Shown: positions 16,174 to 24,368 of the stretch, one piece after another
Position numbering within the stretch: position 1 is the stretch's first letter
Layout: each line of letters starts with the position of its first letter
Assembly (NCBI GenBank): GCA_038147155.1
Contig: JAYQTA010000002.1
Coordinates: 124,001 to 188,000 of the forward strand
DNA: 64,000 bases
From: Australimonas brisbanensis
GTDB taxonomy: Bacteria > Chloroflexota > Dehalococcoidia > Lucifugimonadales > Australimonadaceae
Reading direction: 5' to 3'
The notes under the pieces: generated by a model
What the model saw: the letters and a program-made list of their open reading frames with translations, nothing else
The model's database searches: none
Told to the model about the DNA's origin: nothing
Made by a program: the position numbers and the translations under genes

Positions 16174-17642
16174 ACCTAACCGCCCAATTGCCCATCCTGA
16201 TCCCGGCGCCGCTGCTGGTGGCATCGCTCGCGGTGCCTGTGGTGTGGTGGTTCTGGCGCCGCACCGCCTATGTGGTGGTGCTTGCGGCTGTCGGCACGGC
16301 GTTGGCCGCGTCCATCGGCGCGCTGGCCCACGTGGTGCGCACCGGTGAGGCGCTGGTCTACCAGCTGGGTGGGTGGGCGCCCCCCGTGGGCATCGAATAC
16401 GTGGTGGACCACGTGGCGGCCTACGTGTCCGTGGTGGTGACGGGTGTGGGGCTGGTGGGGCTGGTGGCCACGCGCCGCTGGGTCACCTCCGACGCGGCCA
16501 CCCGTGAGGGGCCCTTCTACGCGCTCTGTCTGCTGCTGCTCACGGGCCTCACGGGTATCGTGGTGACAGCAGACCTGTTCAACGTCTTCGTCTTCCTGGA
16601 GATATCCTCCCTATCCGCCTACGCCCTGGTGTTCCAGGGGGGCGAGCGGGCCATGGTGGCCGCGTTCCGCTACCTGATCCTGGGTACCATCGGCGGCACC
16701 TTCTACCTGCTGGGGGTGGGGTTCATCTACTTCGCCACCGGCACGCTGAACATGGCCGACGCCCACCAGATCATGACGCAGATCGGCGACTCGCGCGCCA
16801 TGCAGGCGGCGGCTGTGTTCATCTTCACCGGCATGGGTCTGAAGATGGCGCTGGTTCCCCTGCACTCCTGGCTGCCCGACGCCTACACCAACGCGCCGTC
16901 GTCGGTGAACTCCCTCATGGCCCCCATCATGACCAAGGTCATGGCCTACGTCATGGTGCGCATGTTCCTCTCCGTCTTCCCCGACGGGTACCTGACCAAC
17001 GTGCTTCCCATCGCCGACGTGCTGGTGGTGGCGGGGCTGGTGGGCATGGCCTACGGCGGGGCAACGGCCATCGGCCAACGCGACGTGCGCCGCATGCTGG
17101 CCTACTCGTCCATCGGTCAGCTGGGGATGATCGCCGTGGGCATCGGCCTGGGCACGCCCCTGGCCATGGCCGCGGCGCTGCTCCACGTGGCGAATCACGC
17201 CGCCATGAAGTCCACCCTCTTCCTGGCCGCAGCCTCGGTGCGCTACGTCACCGGCTCCTCACGCATCGCCGACTTCGCAGGGCTGGGCCGGCGCATGCCC
17301 TTCACTATGACGGGCTTCAGCCTGGCCGCGCTGGCCATGGTGGGGATTCCGCCCGCCGCCGGGTTCTTCTCCAAGTGGTATCTGGTGCAGGCGGGGCTGG
17401 AGCAGGGCGCGTGGGCCGTGGTGGCCGTGGTGTTGGCCAGCTCGCTCCTCTCCGCCACCTACGTGTTCCGCATCCTGGAGCAGGCCTACCTGCGGCCGCT
17501 GCCGGAGGACGGGCCCGGCAACACCGCCCGGCGCGCGCCGCGCCAGTTGTGGGTGCCCGTGCTGCTCATGGGCATCGGCACCGTGGTGCTGGGCCTGGCC
17601 AACGCGGCGATCCTCACCCACGTGCTGGAGCCGGGGCTGTGA
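16170..17642 (+). CDS. mrpD: Mrp antiporter subunit D (first antiporter-like subunit)
   Basis: NuoL/M/N-type proton pumping subunit of 490 residues with about 14 helices. The Glu of helix 5 (VFVFLEISSLSAYALV), the Lys of helix 7 (GMGLKMALVPLHSWLPDAY) and the Lys of helix 8 (MTKVMAYVMVRM) are all present, so the half-channel chemistry looks complete. TTG at 16170 overlaps the mrpC stop. Of the three antiporter-like subunits in this operon, this one is closest in pattern to standard MrpD. Confidence 0.92.
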   Translation: MNLTAQLPILIPAPLLVASLAVPVVWWFWRRTAYVVVLAAVGTALAASIGALAHVVRTGEALVYQLGGWAPPVGIEYVVDHVAAYVSVVVTGVGLVGLVATRRWVTSDAATREGPFYALCLLLLTGLTGIVVTADLFNVFVFLEISSLSAYALVFQGGERAMVAAFRYLILGTIGGTFYLLGVGFIYFATGTLNMADAHQIMTQIGDSRAMQAAAVFIFTGMGLKMALVPLHSWLPDAYTNAPSSVNSLMAPIMTKVMAYVMVRMFLSVFPDGYLTNVLPIADVLVVAGLVGMAYGGATAIGQRDVRRMLAYSSIGQLGMIAVGIGLGTPLAMAAALLHVANHAAMKSTLFLAAASVRYVTGSSRIADFAGLGRRMPFTMTGFSLAALAMVGIPPAAGFFSKWYLVQAGLEQGAWAVVAVVLASSLLSATYVFRILEQAYLRPLPEDGPGNTARRAPRQLWVPVLLMGIGTVVLGLANAAILTHVLEPGL

Positions 17643-19195
17643 GCGGCGCCGTGGCATCTTCGCTGCCCCTGGTGCTGGTGGGCATCCCCGTGGCATGTGC
17701 CGTGCTGGTGGCGCTGACGGGTGAGCGGTCCCGCAACCTGCGCGATGCGTGGCCCATCGCCGCCGCGCTGGGCGCCGTGGGCGTGGGCCTCGCGCTGGCG
17801 GGCCCCGCGCTGGACGGAGCGCCCCGCGAAACGCGCCTGTGGGAGTTCGCGCCGGGCATCGCCGTGGCCTTCCGGGCCGACGCCGCGGGGCTGGTGTTCG
17901 CCTTGCTGGCCTCGGCACTGTGGGTGCTAGCCGCTCCGTACGCGGCGGGATACATGCGGGCTGAGGGGGAGGAGCGCCAGACCCGTTTCTTCGCCGCCTA
18001 CGCCCTCTCGGTGGGTGCGGCGCTGGGCGTGGCGCTGGCGGGGAACCTGCTCACCTTCGTGCTGTGCTACGAGCTGCTCTCGCTCTTCACCTACCCCCTG
18101 GTGACCCACCGTCAGACCGACGAGGCGCTGGCCGCCGGTCGCAAGTACCTGGCCTACACCCTCTCCGGAGGACTGGCGCTCATCGCCGCAACGGCGTGGC
18201 TGGCCGCCCTGGGCGTGGACGCGACATTCACCCCCGGCGGTTTCCTGGCGGACGCGGGGCTGGGCAGGGGGACGCGCTGGCTGCTGTTCGGCCTGCTGGC
18301 CGCGGGCGTGGGGGTGAAGGCGGCGGTGATGCCGCTGCACTCCTGGCTGCCCTCGGCCATGGTCGCCCCAACGCCCGTCTCTGCGCTGCTGCACGCCGTC
18401 GCCGTGGTGAAGGCGGGCGTGTTCGGCATGGTGCGGGTGACGGCCTTCGTCTTCGGCCCCGCGCTGCTGGTGGGCATGGGCGCGTCCACCGTGCTGGCCA
18501 TCTTCGCAGCCGTAACGCTGCTAGTGGGTTCGGCCCTCGCACTGCGGCACGACAACCTCAAGCGCCGCCTGGCCTACTCCACCGTCTCGCACCTCTCCTA
18601 CATCGTCCTGGGCGTCGCGCTGGCCGGGCCCATCGCCCTCATGGGTGCGCTGCTGCACCTGGCGGGGCACGGGGTCACCAAGATCACCCTCTTCTTCGTG
18701 GCCGGGGCCATCCACGCCCACACCCACAAGGAGAACGTCTCGGACCTGGACGGTATCGGCCGCCAGATGCCCGTGACCATGACCGCCTTCACCCTGGCCT
18801 CCCTCTCCATGGCGGGCATCCCGCCCTTCATGCTATTCGTCTCCAAGCTGTACCTCGGCTGGGGCGCGGCCGACATGGGGCGTCAGGTGTTCATGCTGGT
18901 CTACATGGTCAGCGGCGTCCTCTCGGCAGGCTACCTGTTCCCCATCATCATCCGGGCGTTCTTCCGTCAGCCCCGGCCCGCTCATGATGAGCACGACGGG
19001 CACGCTGAGCACGAGCCCCACGCCCCCGCGCCGGAGAGGCGGGCGTGGCTCATGGTGGCCCCTCTGGCCGTGACGGGCGTCCTGACGCTGGTCTGGGGCC
19101 TGGCGCCCGACACGCCCTTCGGTTTCCTGGCCCTGGCCGAGCACGTGGCCGAGGCGGTGTTCGGCGTGAGCCCGGTGCTGGGAGGTGGCGCGTGA
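17639..19195 (+). CDS. Second antiporter-like subunit (MrpD/NuoM-like) with His-rich loop
   Basis: 518-residue NuoL/M-family protein starting at GTG 17639 inside the mrpD stop. The conserved residues are present: Glu in FVLCYELLSLFTYPL, Lys in GVGVKAAVMPLHSWLP, and Lys in AVVKAGVFGMVR. A hydrophilic loop before the last helix, about residues 448-463, is His/Asp/Glu-rich (HDEHDGHAEHEPHAP), unusual for the family and able to bind divalent metal. It lacks the DUF4040 end of MrpA, so it may replace the MrpA N-terminal antiporter domain. Confidence 0.88.
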   Translation: MSGAVASSLPLVLVGIPVACAVLVALTGERSRNLRDAWPIAAALGAVGVGLALAGPALDGAPRETRLWEFAPGIAVAFRADAAGLVFALLASALWVLAAPYAAGYMRAEGEERQTRFFAAYALSVGAALGVALAGNLLTFVLCYELLSLFTYPLVTHRQTDEALAAGRKYLAYTLSGGLALIAATAWLAALGVDATFTPGGFLADAGLGRGTRWLLFGLLAAGVGVKAAVMPLHSWLPSAMVAPTPVSALLHAVAVVKAGVFGMVRVTAFVFGPALLVGMGASTVLAIFAAVTLLVGSALALRHDNLKRRLAYSTVSHLSYIVLGVALAGPIALMGALLHLAGHGVTKITLFFVAGAIHAHTHKENVSDLDGIGRQMPVTMTAFTLASLSMAGIPPFMLFVSKLYLGWGAADMGRQVFMLVYMVSGVLSAGYLFPIIIRAFFRQPRPAHDEHDGHAEHEPHAPAPERRAWLMVAPLAVTGVLTLVWGLAPDTPFGFLALAEHVAEAVFGVSPVLGGGA

Positions 19196-19440
19196 GCTGG
19201 AGCCGCTGGTTCATCATCATCTTCGTCGTGGCCTTCGCCATCTCCGGCCTGGCCGACGAGATCCTGACCCTCTCCGGCCACGAGGAGGCGGACATCCCCG
19301 GTGGCACCTGGGTGGAGTACTGGCCCGTGTTCGCCACCCTCGCCAACGTGGTCATCATCCTGGGCGCCAAGTTGCTGGGCGGACGCTTCCTGCTGCGCAG
19401 GCCTGACTTCTACGGCGCGCCGGAGGAGGACGGGCGATGA
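19192..19440 (+). CDS. Small two-helix membrane protein of the antiporter operon
   Basis: 82 residues starting at GTG 19192 within the stop of the previous gene. Two hydrophobic segments (WFIIIFVVAFAISGLADEIL and VFATLANVVIILGAKLLGGRFLL) flank an acidic loop with GHEEADIPGGTWVEYW. It is not a recognised Mrp subunit. Its position between two antiporter-like genes, with 4-nt overlaps on both sides, argues that it is a structural part or linker of the complex. Confidence 0.8.
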   Translation: MSWSRWFIIIFVVAFAISGLADEILTLSGHEEADIPGGTWVEYWPVFATLANVVIILGAKLLGGRFLLRRPDFYGAPEEDGR

Positions 19441-21191
19441 CCATCCTCTTCCCCCCCGCCCTCACCCTACTGCTGGCGGCAGCGCTGACCGCCGTCGCGC
19501 CCTCCAAAGTGCGCCCGTGGCTGGTGGTGGCCGCGCCACTGTTCATCGTGGCCCAGCTGGAGTGGTGGCTGCCCCTGCACACCGAGGTGGAACTGCACTG
19601 GCTCACCCTCTCCCTCACCCCGCTGCACGTGGACGAGATCAACCAACCGTGGGGCGACGTGTTCGCCATCCTGGGGGTGCTGGGCGGGCTCTACTCGCTG
19701 CACGTGCGCGATAGGGGCCAGCAGGTGGCCGTGCTGGTCTACGGGGCCAGCGCCATGGGCGTTGTGTTCGCGGGTGACGTCATCAGCCTGATGGTCGCCT
19801 GGGAGATCATGGCCGTCGGGTCGGCCTACCTGGTATTCGCGGGCGGCATGCGCGATTCACGCCGGGCGGGCATGCGCTACCTGTTCGTCCACATCGTTGG
19901 CGGCTCGGTGCTGCTGGCGGGCGTCCTGTGGCACATCGCCTCCACCGGCTCCATCGCCCTGGAGCCCTTCGACGGGTCTGCCGCCTCCTGGCTGATGCTG
20001 GTGGGAGTGGCCGTCAACGCGGCGATACCGCCCCTGCATGCCTGGCTGCCCGACGCCTACCCCAACGCCTCCGTCACCGGCATGGTGTTCATGAGCGGGT
20101 TCACCACCAAGTCCGCCGTGTACGTCCTGGCGCGCGGGTTCGTGGGGTGGGAGGTGCTGCTGTTCCTGGGCGTTGCCATGGCGCTCTACGGCATGATCTT
20201 CGCCGTGATGGAGTCGGACATCCGGCGCCTGCTGGCCTACCACATCGTGAGCCAGGTGGGCTTCATGGTGGCCGGGCTGGGCGTGGGCGGCGAGCACGCG
20301 CTGGAGGCGGTGGCCAGCCATGCCTTCACCCACGTGCTCTACAAGGGCCTGCTGGTCATGGGCGCGGGCGCGGTGCTGTACGCCACAGGTCGCTCGCACA
20401 TGAGCGAGCTGGGCGGGCTGGCCCGGCGCATGCGCTGGGTGCTGGCGCTGTACATGGTGGGGGCGCTGTCCATCTCCGCCTTCCCCCTCTTCGCCGGGTT
20501 CGTCTCCAAGCCGCTGGTGACCCACGTGGTCAAGGGCGAGATCGAGTTCATGGCCTTCGCCCTGTACGTCGCCTCGGTCGGGACGTTCCTGCACACCGGG
20601 CTCAAGCTGCCTTACTTCACCTTCTTCGGCTCCCGCCCGCAGGACCCGGACGCCCCCGACGCCGTGCCGGTCCTGCGCCGCATCCCCATGGGCATGTACG
20701 CCGCCATGGGCATCGCCGCCGGGCTGTGCGTGCTCATCGGCGTGGTGCCCAGTTGGCTATTCCACCAGCTGCACTTTGAGGTGCACCCGGAGCGCTACAC
20801 CGCAGCCAACGTGGTGCACACCCTAGAACTGCTGGCCTTCACGGGCCTGGGCTTCTGGGCGCTCAAGCACCTGCTCAAGCCCTCCACCCGCATCCTGGTG
20901 GACACCGACTGGTTCTACCGGGTGGCCGGGCCGTTGGTGCGCGTGCTGGTGCAAACGCCCCTGGAGGCGCCCTTCACCGCCACCGCGCGCCTCACCCGCG
21001 CCGTGGCCTCCCGCGTGAGCGATGCCTTCCTGCGCCCCACCGCCACCTGGACGCCGGTGCTGCGCCTCACCGCCTACGCACGCGCACGCACCCCGGAGGC
21101 CGCCGTGGCCTGGCTCGCGCGCCCGCCGCTGGGCGTGGCCATCGCCGCCGCGTTCATCGTCTTCGCCCTCGTGGTGCTGCTGGCGCGCTAG
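19437..21191 (+). CDS. Third antiporter-like subunit (NuoL/MrpD-like), helix-7 Lys replaced
   Basis: 584-residue NuoL/M-family protein. The helix 5 Glu is at 123 (VAWEIMAVGSAYLV) and the helix 8 Lys at 225 (SGFTTKSAVYVL), but the helix 7 site reads VAVNAAIPPLHAWLPDAY, with Asn194 where the pumping Lys normally stands. After the core, about 130 extra residues include an amphipathic region and a final helix (VAIAAAFIVFALVVLL), reminiscent of the long NuoL tail. It is the last gene of the operon. This subunit may be altered in proton transfer while keeping a structural or cation-specific role. Confidence 0.88.
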   Translation: MTILFPPALTLLLAAALTAVAPSKVRPWLVVAAPLFIVAQLEWWLPLHTEVELHWLTLSLTPLHVDEINQPWGDVFAILGVLGGLYSLHVRDRGQQVAVLVYGASAMGVVFAGDVISLMVAWEIMAVGSAYLVFAGGMRDSRRAGMRYLFVHIVGGSVLLAGVLWHIASTGSIALEPFDGSAASWLMLVGVAVNAAIPPLHAWLPDAYPNASVTGMVFMSGFTTKSAVYVLARGFVGWEVLLFLGVAMALYGMIFAVMESDIRRLLAYHIVSQVGFMVAGLGVGGEHALEAVASHAFTHVLYKGLLVMGAGAVLYATGRSHMSELGGLARRMRWVLALYMVGALSISAFPLFAGFVSKPLVTHVVKGEIEFMAFALYVASVGTFLHTGLKLPYFTFFGSRPQDPDAPDAVPVLRRIPMGMYAAMGIAAGLCVLIGVVPSWLFHQLHFEVHPERYTAANVVHTLELLAFTGLGFWALKHLLKPSTRILVDTDWFYRVAGPLVRVLVQTPLEAPFTATARLTRAVASRVSDAFLRPTATWTPVLRLTAYARARTPEAAVAWLARPPLGVAIAAAFIVFALVVLLAR

Positions 21192-21193
21192 CG

Positions 21194-21240
21194 CGCCCCC
21201 CGCTCGCCGCGCGAGCTCGTCCAAGGGGGACACCCCCTGG
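21194..21240 (-). repeat. Intergenic palindromic repeat, copy C
   Basis: Copy in minus orientation: CAGGGGGTGTCCCCCTTGG then ACGAGCTCGCGCGGCGAGCG. The rest of the 257-bp spacer downstream (21241-21340) holds further inverted pairs, including GGGGCC-TGC-GGCCCC near 21295-21310. It lies between the mrp operon and ychF and may also act as a transcription barrier. Confidence 0.6.
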
Positions 21241-21390
21241 GCGCCCTCCGGGCACCGAACCCCCGTCCCCGCGTGCCTTCGGCCCGCTCGATAGGGGGCC
21301 TGCGGCCCCTGTGCCCGCCTGCTCTCCGTGGGTCTGAGCAAGGACGGTGCCCCTCGCTGGGCCATCCGAGACCGCCCCGCACCCTTCCCC

Positions 21391-21399
21391 TGCTAGAAT
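21391..21399 (+). promoter_or_regulatory. Extended -10 promoter of ychF
   Basis: TGCTAGAAT is a TGn-extended -10 element with the hexamer TAGAAT at 21394-21399. No good -35 is seen. A start near 21406 would give a leader of about 43 nt before the GTG at 21449. Confidence 0.45.
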
Positions 21400-21448
21400 G
21401 GCCGGTGCCCCGCACGCCGGGGAACACCCCCGTCCGTGAGGTTCCCCC

Positions 21449-22546
21449 GTGGCCATCGGCATCATCGGCCTGCCCCTGACCGGCAAGACGTCCATCTTCA
21501 ACGCCGTGACGCGCGGGCACGCCGCCACGGCCGGCTTCCGCACCGCCGGGGCCCAGCCCAACTTGGGCGTGGCCAAGGTGCCGGACAAGCGCCTCGGGGC
21601 GCTGGCCGAGATATCCCACCCCAAGCGCATCATCCCTGCGGAGGTGGAGTACATCGACATCCCCGCCGCGGACGGCACGGGCAAGACCAAGGGCATCGGC
21701 GGCGAATACCTAAACATGCTCCAGCGGTGCGAGGCGCTGCTGATGGTCTGCCGGGCCTTCGAGAACCCCTCCGTGCCCCACGTGGAGGAGACCATCGACC
21801 CGTACCGGGACGCGGCGAACCTAGAACTGGAGCTGATGTTCTCGGACATGGCCATCCTGGAGCGGCGCGCGCAGCGGCTGACGGCGCAGCTGCGCTCGGC
21901 CAAGACCAGCGAGCGTGACGCCATCCACAAGGAGCAGGCCATCGTCACGCAGATCAAGGAGCAGCTGGAGGCCGAGGTGCCGGTGCGCGAGCAGTCGCTG
22001 CCCGCCGAGGCGCGGCCCATCCTGGAGAACTTCCAACTGCTCTCGGGCAAGCCGCTGATGATCGTCTTCAACATCAACGAGGACGACGTGGAACGCACCG
22101 CCCAGATCGAGGCGGAACTGGCCGAGCGCTTCAACAAGCCGGGCGTGGCCGCGGCGGCGCTGTGCGGCAAGCTGGAGATGGAGCTGGCGCAGATGAGCCC
22201 GGAGGAGGAGGCCGAGTTCCGGGAGTCCCTGGGCGCGGGCGAGCCGGGCCTGGACCGGATGATCCGCCTCTCCTACGGCCTGCTGGGGCTCATCTCGTTC
22301 CTCACCACGGGCGAGGATGAGACGCGCGCCTGGACCATCCGGCGGGGCATGTCCGCCGTGGAGGCCGCGGGACGCATCCATTCGGACATCCAGCGCGGGT
22401 TCATCCGTGCGGAGATCGTGGGGTTCGACGACCTGGTGGCTGCGGGCTCCATCGCCGAGGCGCGCAAGCGCGGCACCTTCCGCACCGAGGGCAAGACCTA
22501 CATCATGGCCGACGGAGACGTGGTGAACTTCCTGTTCAACGTCTAG
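21449..22546 (+). CDS. ychF: Redox-regulated ATPase YchF
   Basis: Obg-related P-loop NTPase, 365 residues, ribosome-associated and ATP-preferring in the family. P-loop GLPLTGKTSIFN at residues 6-17; the base-recognition motif is FNINEDD, the NxxE type that explains ATP preference instead of NKxD. A coiled-coil region covers about 125-190. The C-terminal TGS-like domain ends in the family signature RAEIVGFDDLV...KTYIMADGDVVNFLFNV. GTG start, no strong ribosome binding site. It is a single gene that converges on hemW, the stop codons being adjacent. Confidence 0.93.
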   Translation: MAIGIIGLPLTGKTSIFNAVTRGHAATAGFRTAGAQPNLGVAKVPDKRLGALAEISHPKRIIPAEVEYIDIPAADGTGKTKGIGGEYLNMLQRCEALLMVCRAFENPSVPHVEETIDPYRDAANLELELMFSDMAILERRAQRLTAQLRSAKTSERDAIHKEQAIVTQIKEQLEAEVPVREQSLPAEARPILENFQLLSGKPLMIVFNINEDDVERTAQIEAELAERFNKPGVAAAALCGKLEMELAQMSPEEEAEFRESLGAGEPGLDRMIRLSYGLLGLISFLTTGEDETRAWTIRRGMSAVEAAGRIHSDIQRGFIRAEIVGFDDLVAAGSIAEARKRGTFRTEGKTYIMADGDVVNFLFNV

Positions 22547-23788
22547 TCAGCGCCCCTCGGTGACGAAGCGGGAGAACGCCTCGTTGCCCAGCAGGCGGCC
22601 ATCCTCCGTGAGGCGCAAGCGCCCGTCCGCCCACTCCAGCAGGCCCAGCTCCAGGCACTCGGCGCTAGCCCGTGGGAAGCGCGCCTCGATGGACGCGCCG
22701 AAGCGGCCCTCGAACGCGGCCTGAGAGACGCCCTCGTTCAGGCGCAGCCCCATCATCATGAACTCGCCCGCCGCCGTGGCCGCGTCCACCGCCTCGGCGC
22801 TCTCCACCGCACCTGCCGCGCCGAAGGCCTGCGCGCTCAGCGGGCCCGCCGGCTCCCACGCGTTCACCCGCTCCATGTAGGCGCGCGGGGGCTTGGCGTT
22901 GGCGAAGCGCACGCCCCACGGCCCCAGGGCGCTCAGTGTTCCCGAAGGCCCCAAACTCGGCGCGTCGTACAGGTGGGAGTGCGCGCCGGGGCCCACGCCC
23001 AGGTACGGCTCCACCCGCCAGTAGGCGAGGTTGTGGCGTGACTCGCGGCCCGGATGCGCCCAGTTGGACACCTCGTACTGCGCCAGGCCCGCGCGCGCCG
23101 CCTCGCGTTGGAGGTGCCGGTACATCTCGGCGGCCAGGTCCGGGTCGGCCTCCGGCAGCCGCCCGGCACGCGTGTCTGCCTCCATGGGCGTGCCGCCCTC
23201 CAGGGTGAGGGCGTAGGCCGAGAGGTGCTCCGTCTTCAGGGCCAGCGCCTCGTCCACGGTGTGGGCCCAGGTGGAGAAGTACTGGCGTGGCAGGCCGAAC
23301 ATCAGGTCCAGGGAGATGCGCTCGAACCCCGCCAGCCCCGCCGTCACCACCGCAGCGCGTGCCTCGGCTGCGTCGTGTCTACGGCCCAGGGCGGTGAGTT
23401 CCGCGTCGTCGAACGACTGCACGCCGATGCTGATGCGGTTGAACCCCGCGCGGCGCATGGCCTGGAGGCGCTCGCGGGCGCAGTCGCCAGGGTTGGCCTC
23501 CACCGTCACCTCGGCGTCCTCACCCAGCACGAACGCCTCACCTATCGCCCGCATCAGGCGGGCCAGGTCACGGGTGGGCAGGAAGGACGGCGTGCCGCCG
23601 CCGAAGAACACGCTGCCCAGCGCGGGCCGGCCCAGCCAGTGCCCCCACCCGGCTATCTCACGTTCCAACGCCGCCACGTACGACGGCATCAGGTGCGCGA
23701 TGCCCGCGTAGGTGTTGAAGTCGCAGTAGGGGCACTTGGTGTCGCAGAAGGGGATGTGGACGTATAGGGCCAGGGGCTGGGCGCTCAT
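22547..23788 (-). CDS. hemW: Radical SAM protein HemW (heme chaperone-like)
   Basis: 413 residues of the HemN/HemW radical SAM family. The cluster motif HIPFCDTKCPYCDF has Cys15, Cys19 and Cys22, with the CDF ending that marks HemW rather than true coproporphyrinogen dehydrogenase HemN. FFGGGTPS, TVEANPG and RISIGVQSF follow in family order, and the C-terminal wing reads MMMGLRLNEGVS. It likely inserts heme into respiratory enzymes. The ATG at 23788 lacks a ribosome binding site but has TATACT 6 nt upstream, so it can be made from a leaderless mRNA as well as from the DUF1232 transcript starting 19 nt earlier. Confidence 0.9.
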   Translation of the reverse strand: MSAQPLALYVHIPFCDTKCPYCDFNTYAGIAHLMPSYVAALEREIAGWGHWLGRPALGSVFFGGGTPSFLPTRDLARLMRAIGEAFVLGEDAEVTVEANPGDCARERLQAMRRAGFNRISIGVQSFDDAELTALGRRHDAAEARAAVVTAGLAGFERISLDLMFGLPRQYFSTWAHTVDEALALKTEHLSAYALTLEGGTPMEADTRAGRLPEADPDLAAEMYRHLQREAARAGLAQYEVSNWAHPGRESRHNLAYWRVEPYLGVGPGAHSHLYDAPSLGPSGTLSALGPWGVRFANAKPPRAYMERVNAWEPAGPLSAQAFGAAGAVESAEAVDAATAAGEFMMMGLRLNEGVSQAAFEGRFGASIEARFPRASAECLELGLLEWADGRLRLTEDGRLLGNEAFSRFVTEGR

Positions 23789-23794
23789 GCCCCC

Positions 23795-23800
23795 AGTATA
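23795..23800 (-). promoter_or_regulatory. -10 box of a probable leaderless hemW transcript
   Basis: TATACT on the minus strand, exactly 6 nt before the hemW ATG. It is the best -10 match among the leaderless candidates in the window. Confidence 0.5.
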
Positions 23801-23807
23801 GGGGGGC

Positions 23808-24257
23808 TCACTCGCCTGCCGTCTGTTCCCTCTCTGCCGACGCGCCAACCGGTGGGGCTTCGGAGGAACCTTCGGGGGCGGGCGGTGGAAGGGCCCCGGA
23901 GAAGCCCCTGTGGGTGGGTGGTGGGTAGTCCAACGCCACCGCCGCCCGCGCCTCAGCCAGCACGTGGCGGGGCACCAGCCGCACGCCCAGGGCGATGGGC
24001 ACGCCCACCAGCACCACGTCGTCCAGCCAGCCGACGAAGGGGATGAAGTCGGGCACCAGGTCGAAGGGCATGGCGGCATAGGCGATGCCGAAGCCCAACA
24101 GGGCCCTGGCGTACCACGGGGTGCGCCGGTCGGCCAGCACCCGGCGCCAGACGGCCAGCTCGCGCTTGATGCGCCGGGCGAAGGCGCGCAGCGCGGCCTT
24201 GAGGGCGATGGCCCGTTCCCGCACCCATGTCCATGCCCGCTTCACCGCCTGACGCAT
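23808..24257 (-). CDS. DUF1232 (YkvA-like) membrane protein
   Basis: 149 residues. The N-terminal third is a strongly basic helix (KRAWTWVRERAIALKAALRA). The DUF1232 signature is clear: TPWYARALLGFGIAYAAMPFDLVPDFIPFVGWLDDVV, best seen in DLVPDFIPFVGWLDD near residues 67-82. A Pro/Ala/Glu-rich tail ends the protein. Function of the family is unknown. It precedes hemW by 19 nt on the same strand. CACACT lies 6 nt before the ATG, and no Shine-Dalgarno is present. Confidence 0.82.
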   Translation of the reverse strand: MRQAVKRAWTWVRERAIALKAALRAFARRIKRELAVWRRVLADRRTPWYARALLGFGIAYAAMPFDLVPDFIPFVGWLDDVVLVGVPIALGVRLVPRHVLAEARAAVALDYPPPTHRGFSGALPPPAPEGSSEAPPVGASAEREQTAGE

Positions 24258-24263
24258 GGGGCC

Positions 24264-24269
24264 AGTGTG
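24264..24269 (-). promoter_or_regulatory. Weak -10 box, possible leaderless start
   Basis: CACACT on the minus strand ends 6 nt before the DUF1232 ATG at 24257. The hexamer is a poor TATAAT match; the spacing is what makes it notable. Confidence 0.3.
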
Positions 24270-24286
24270 CGGGCGGGGCACGGCGG

Positions 24287-24315
24287 TTAACAAGGGGCGG
24301 AGGCTGTGCCAGAAT
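24287..24315 (+). promoter_or_regulatory. Promoter of gpmA
   Basis: TTAACA (24287-24292) and CAGAAT (24310-24315) with 17 nt between them. The leader to the ATG at 24369 is about 45 nt and ends in GAGGGGG. Confidence 0.45.
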
Positions 24316-24368
24316 GGGCGCGCAACCCCGCCCCACCTGCGAGGGGGCGGGCCAACGAGGGGGTGGAT

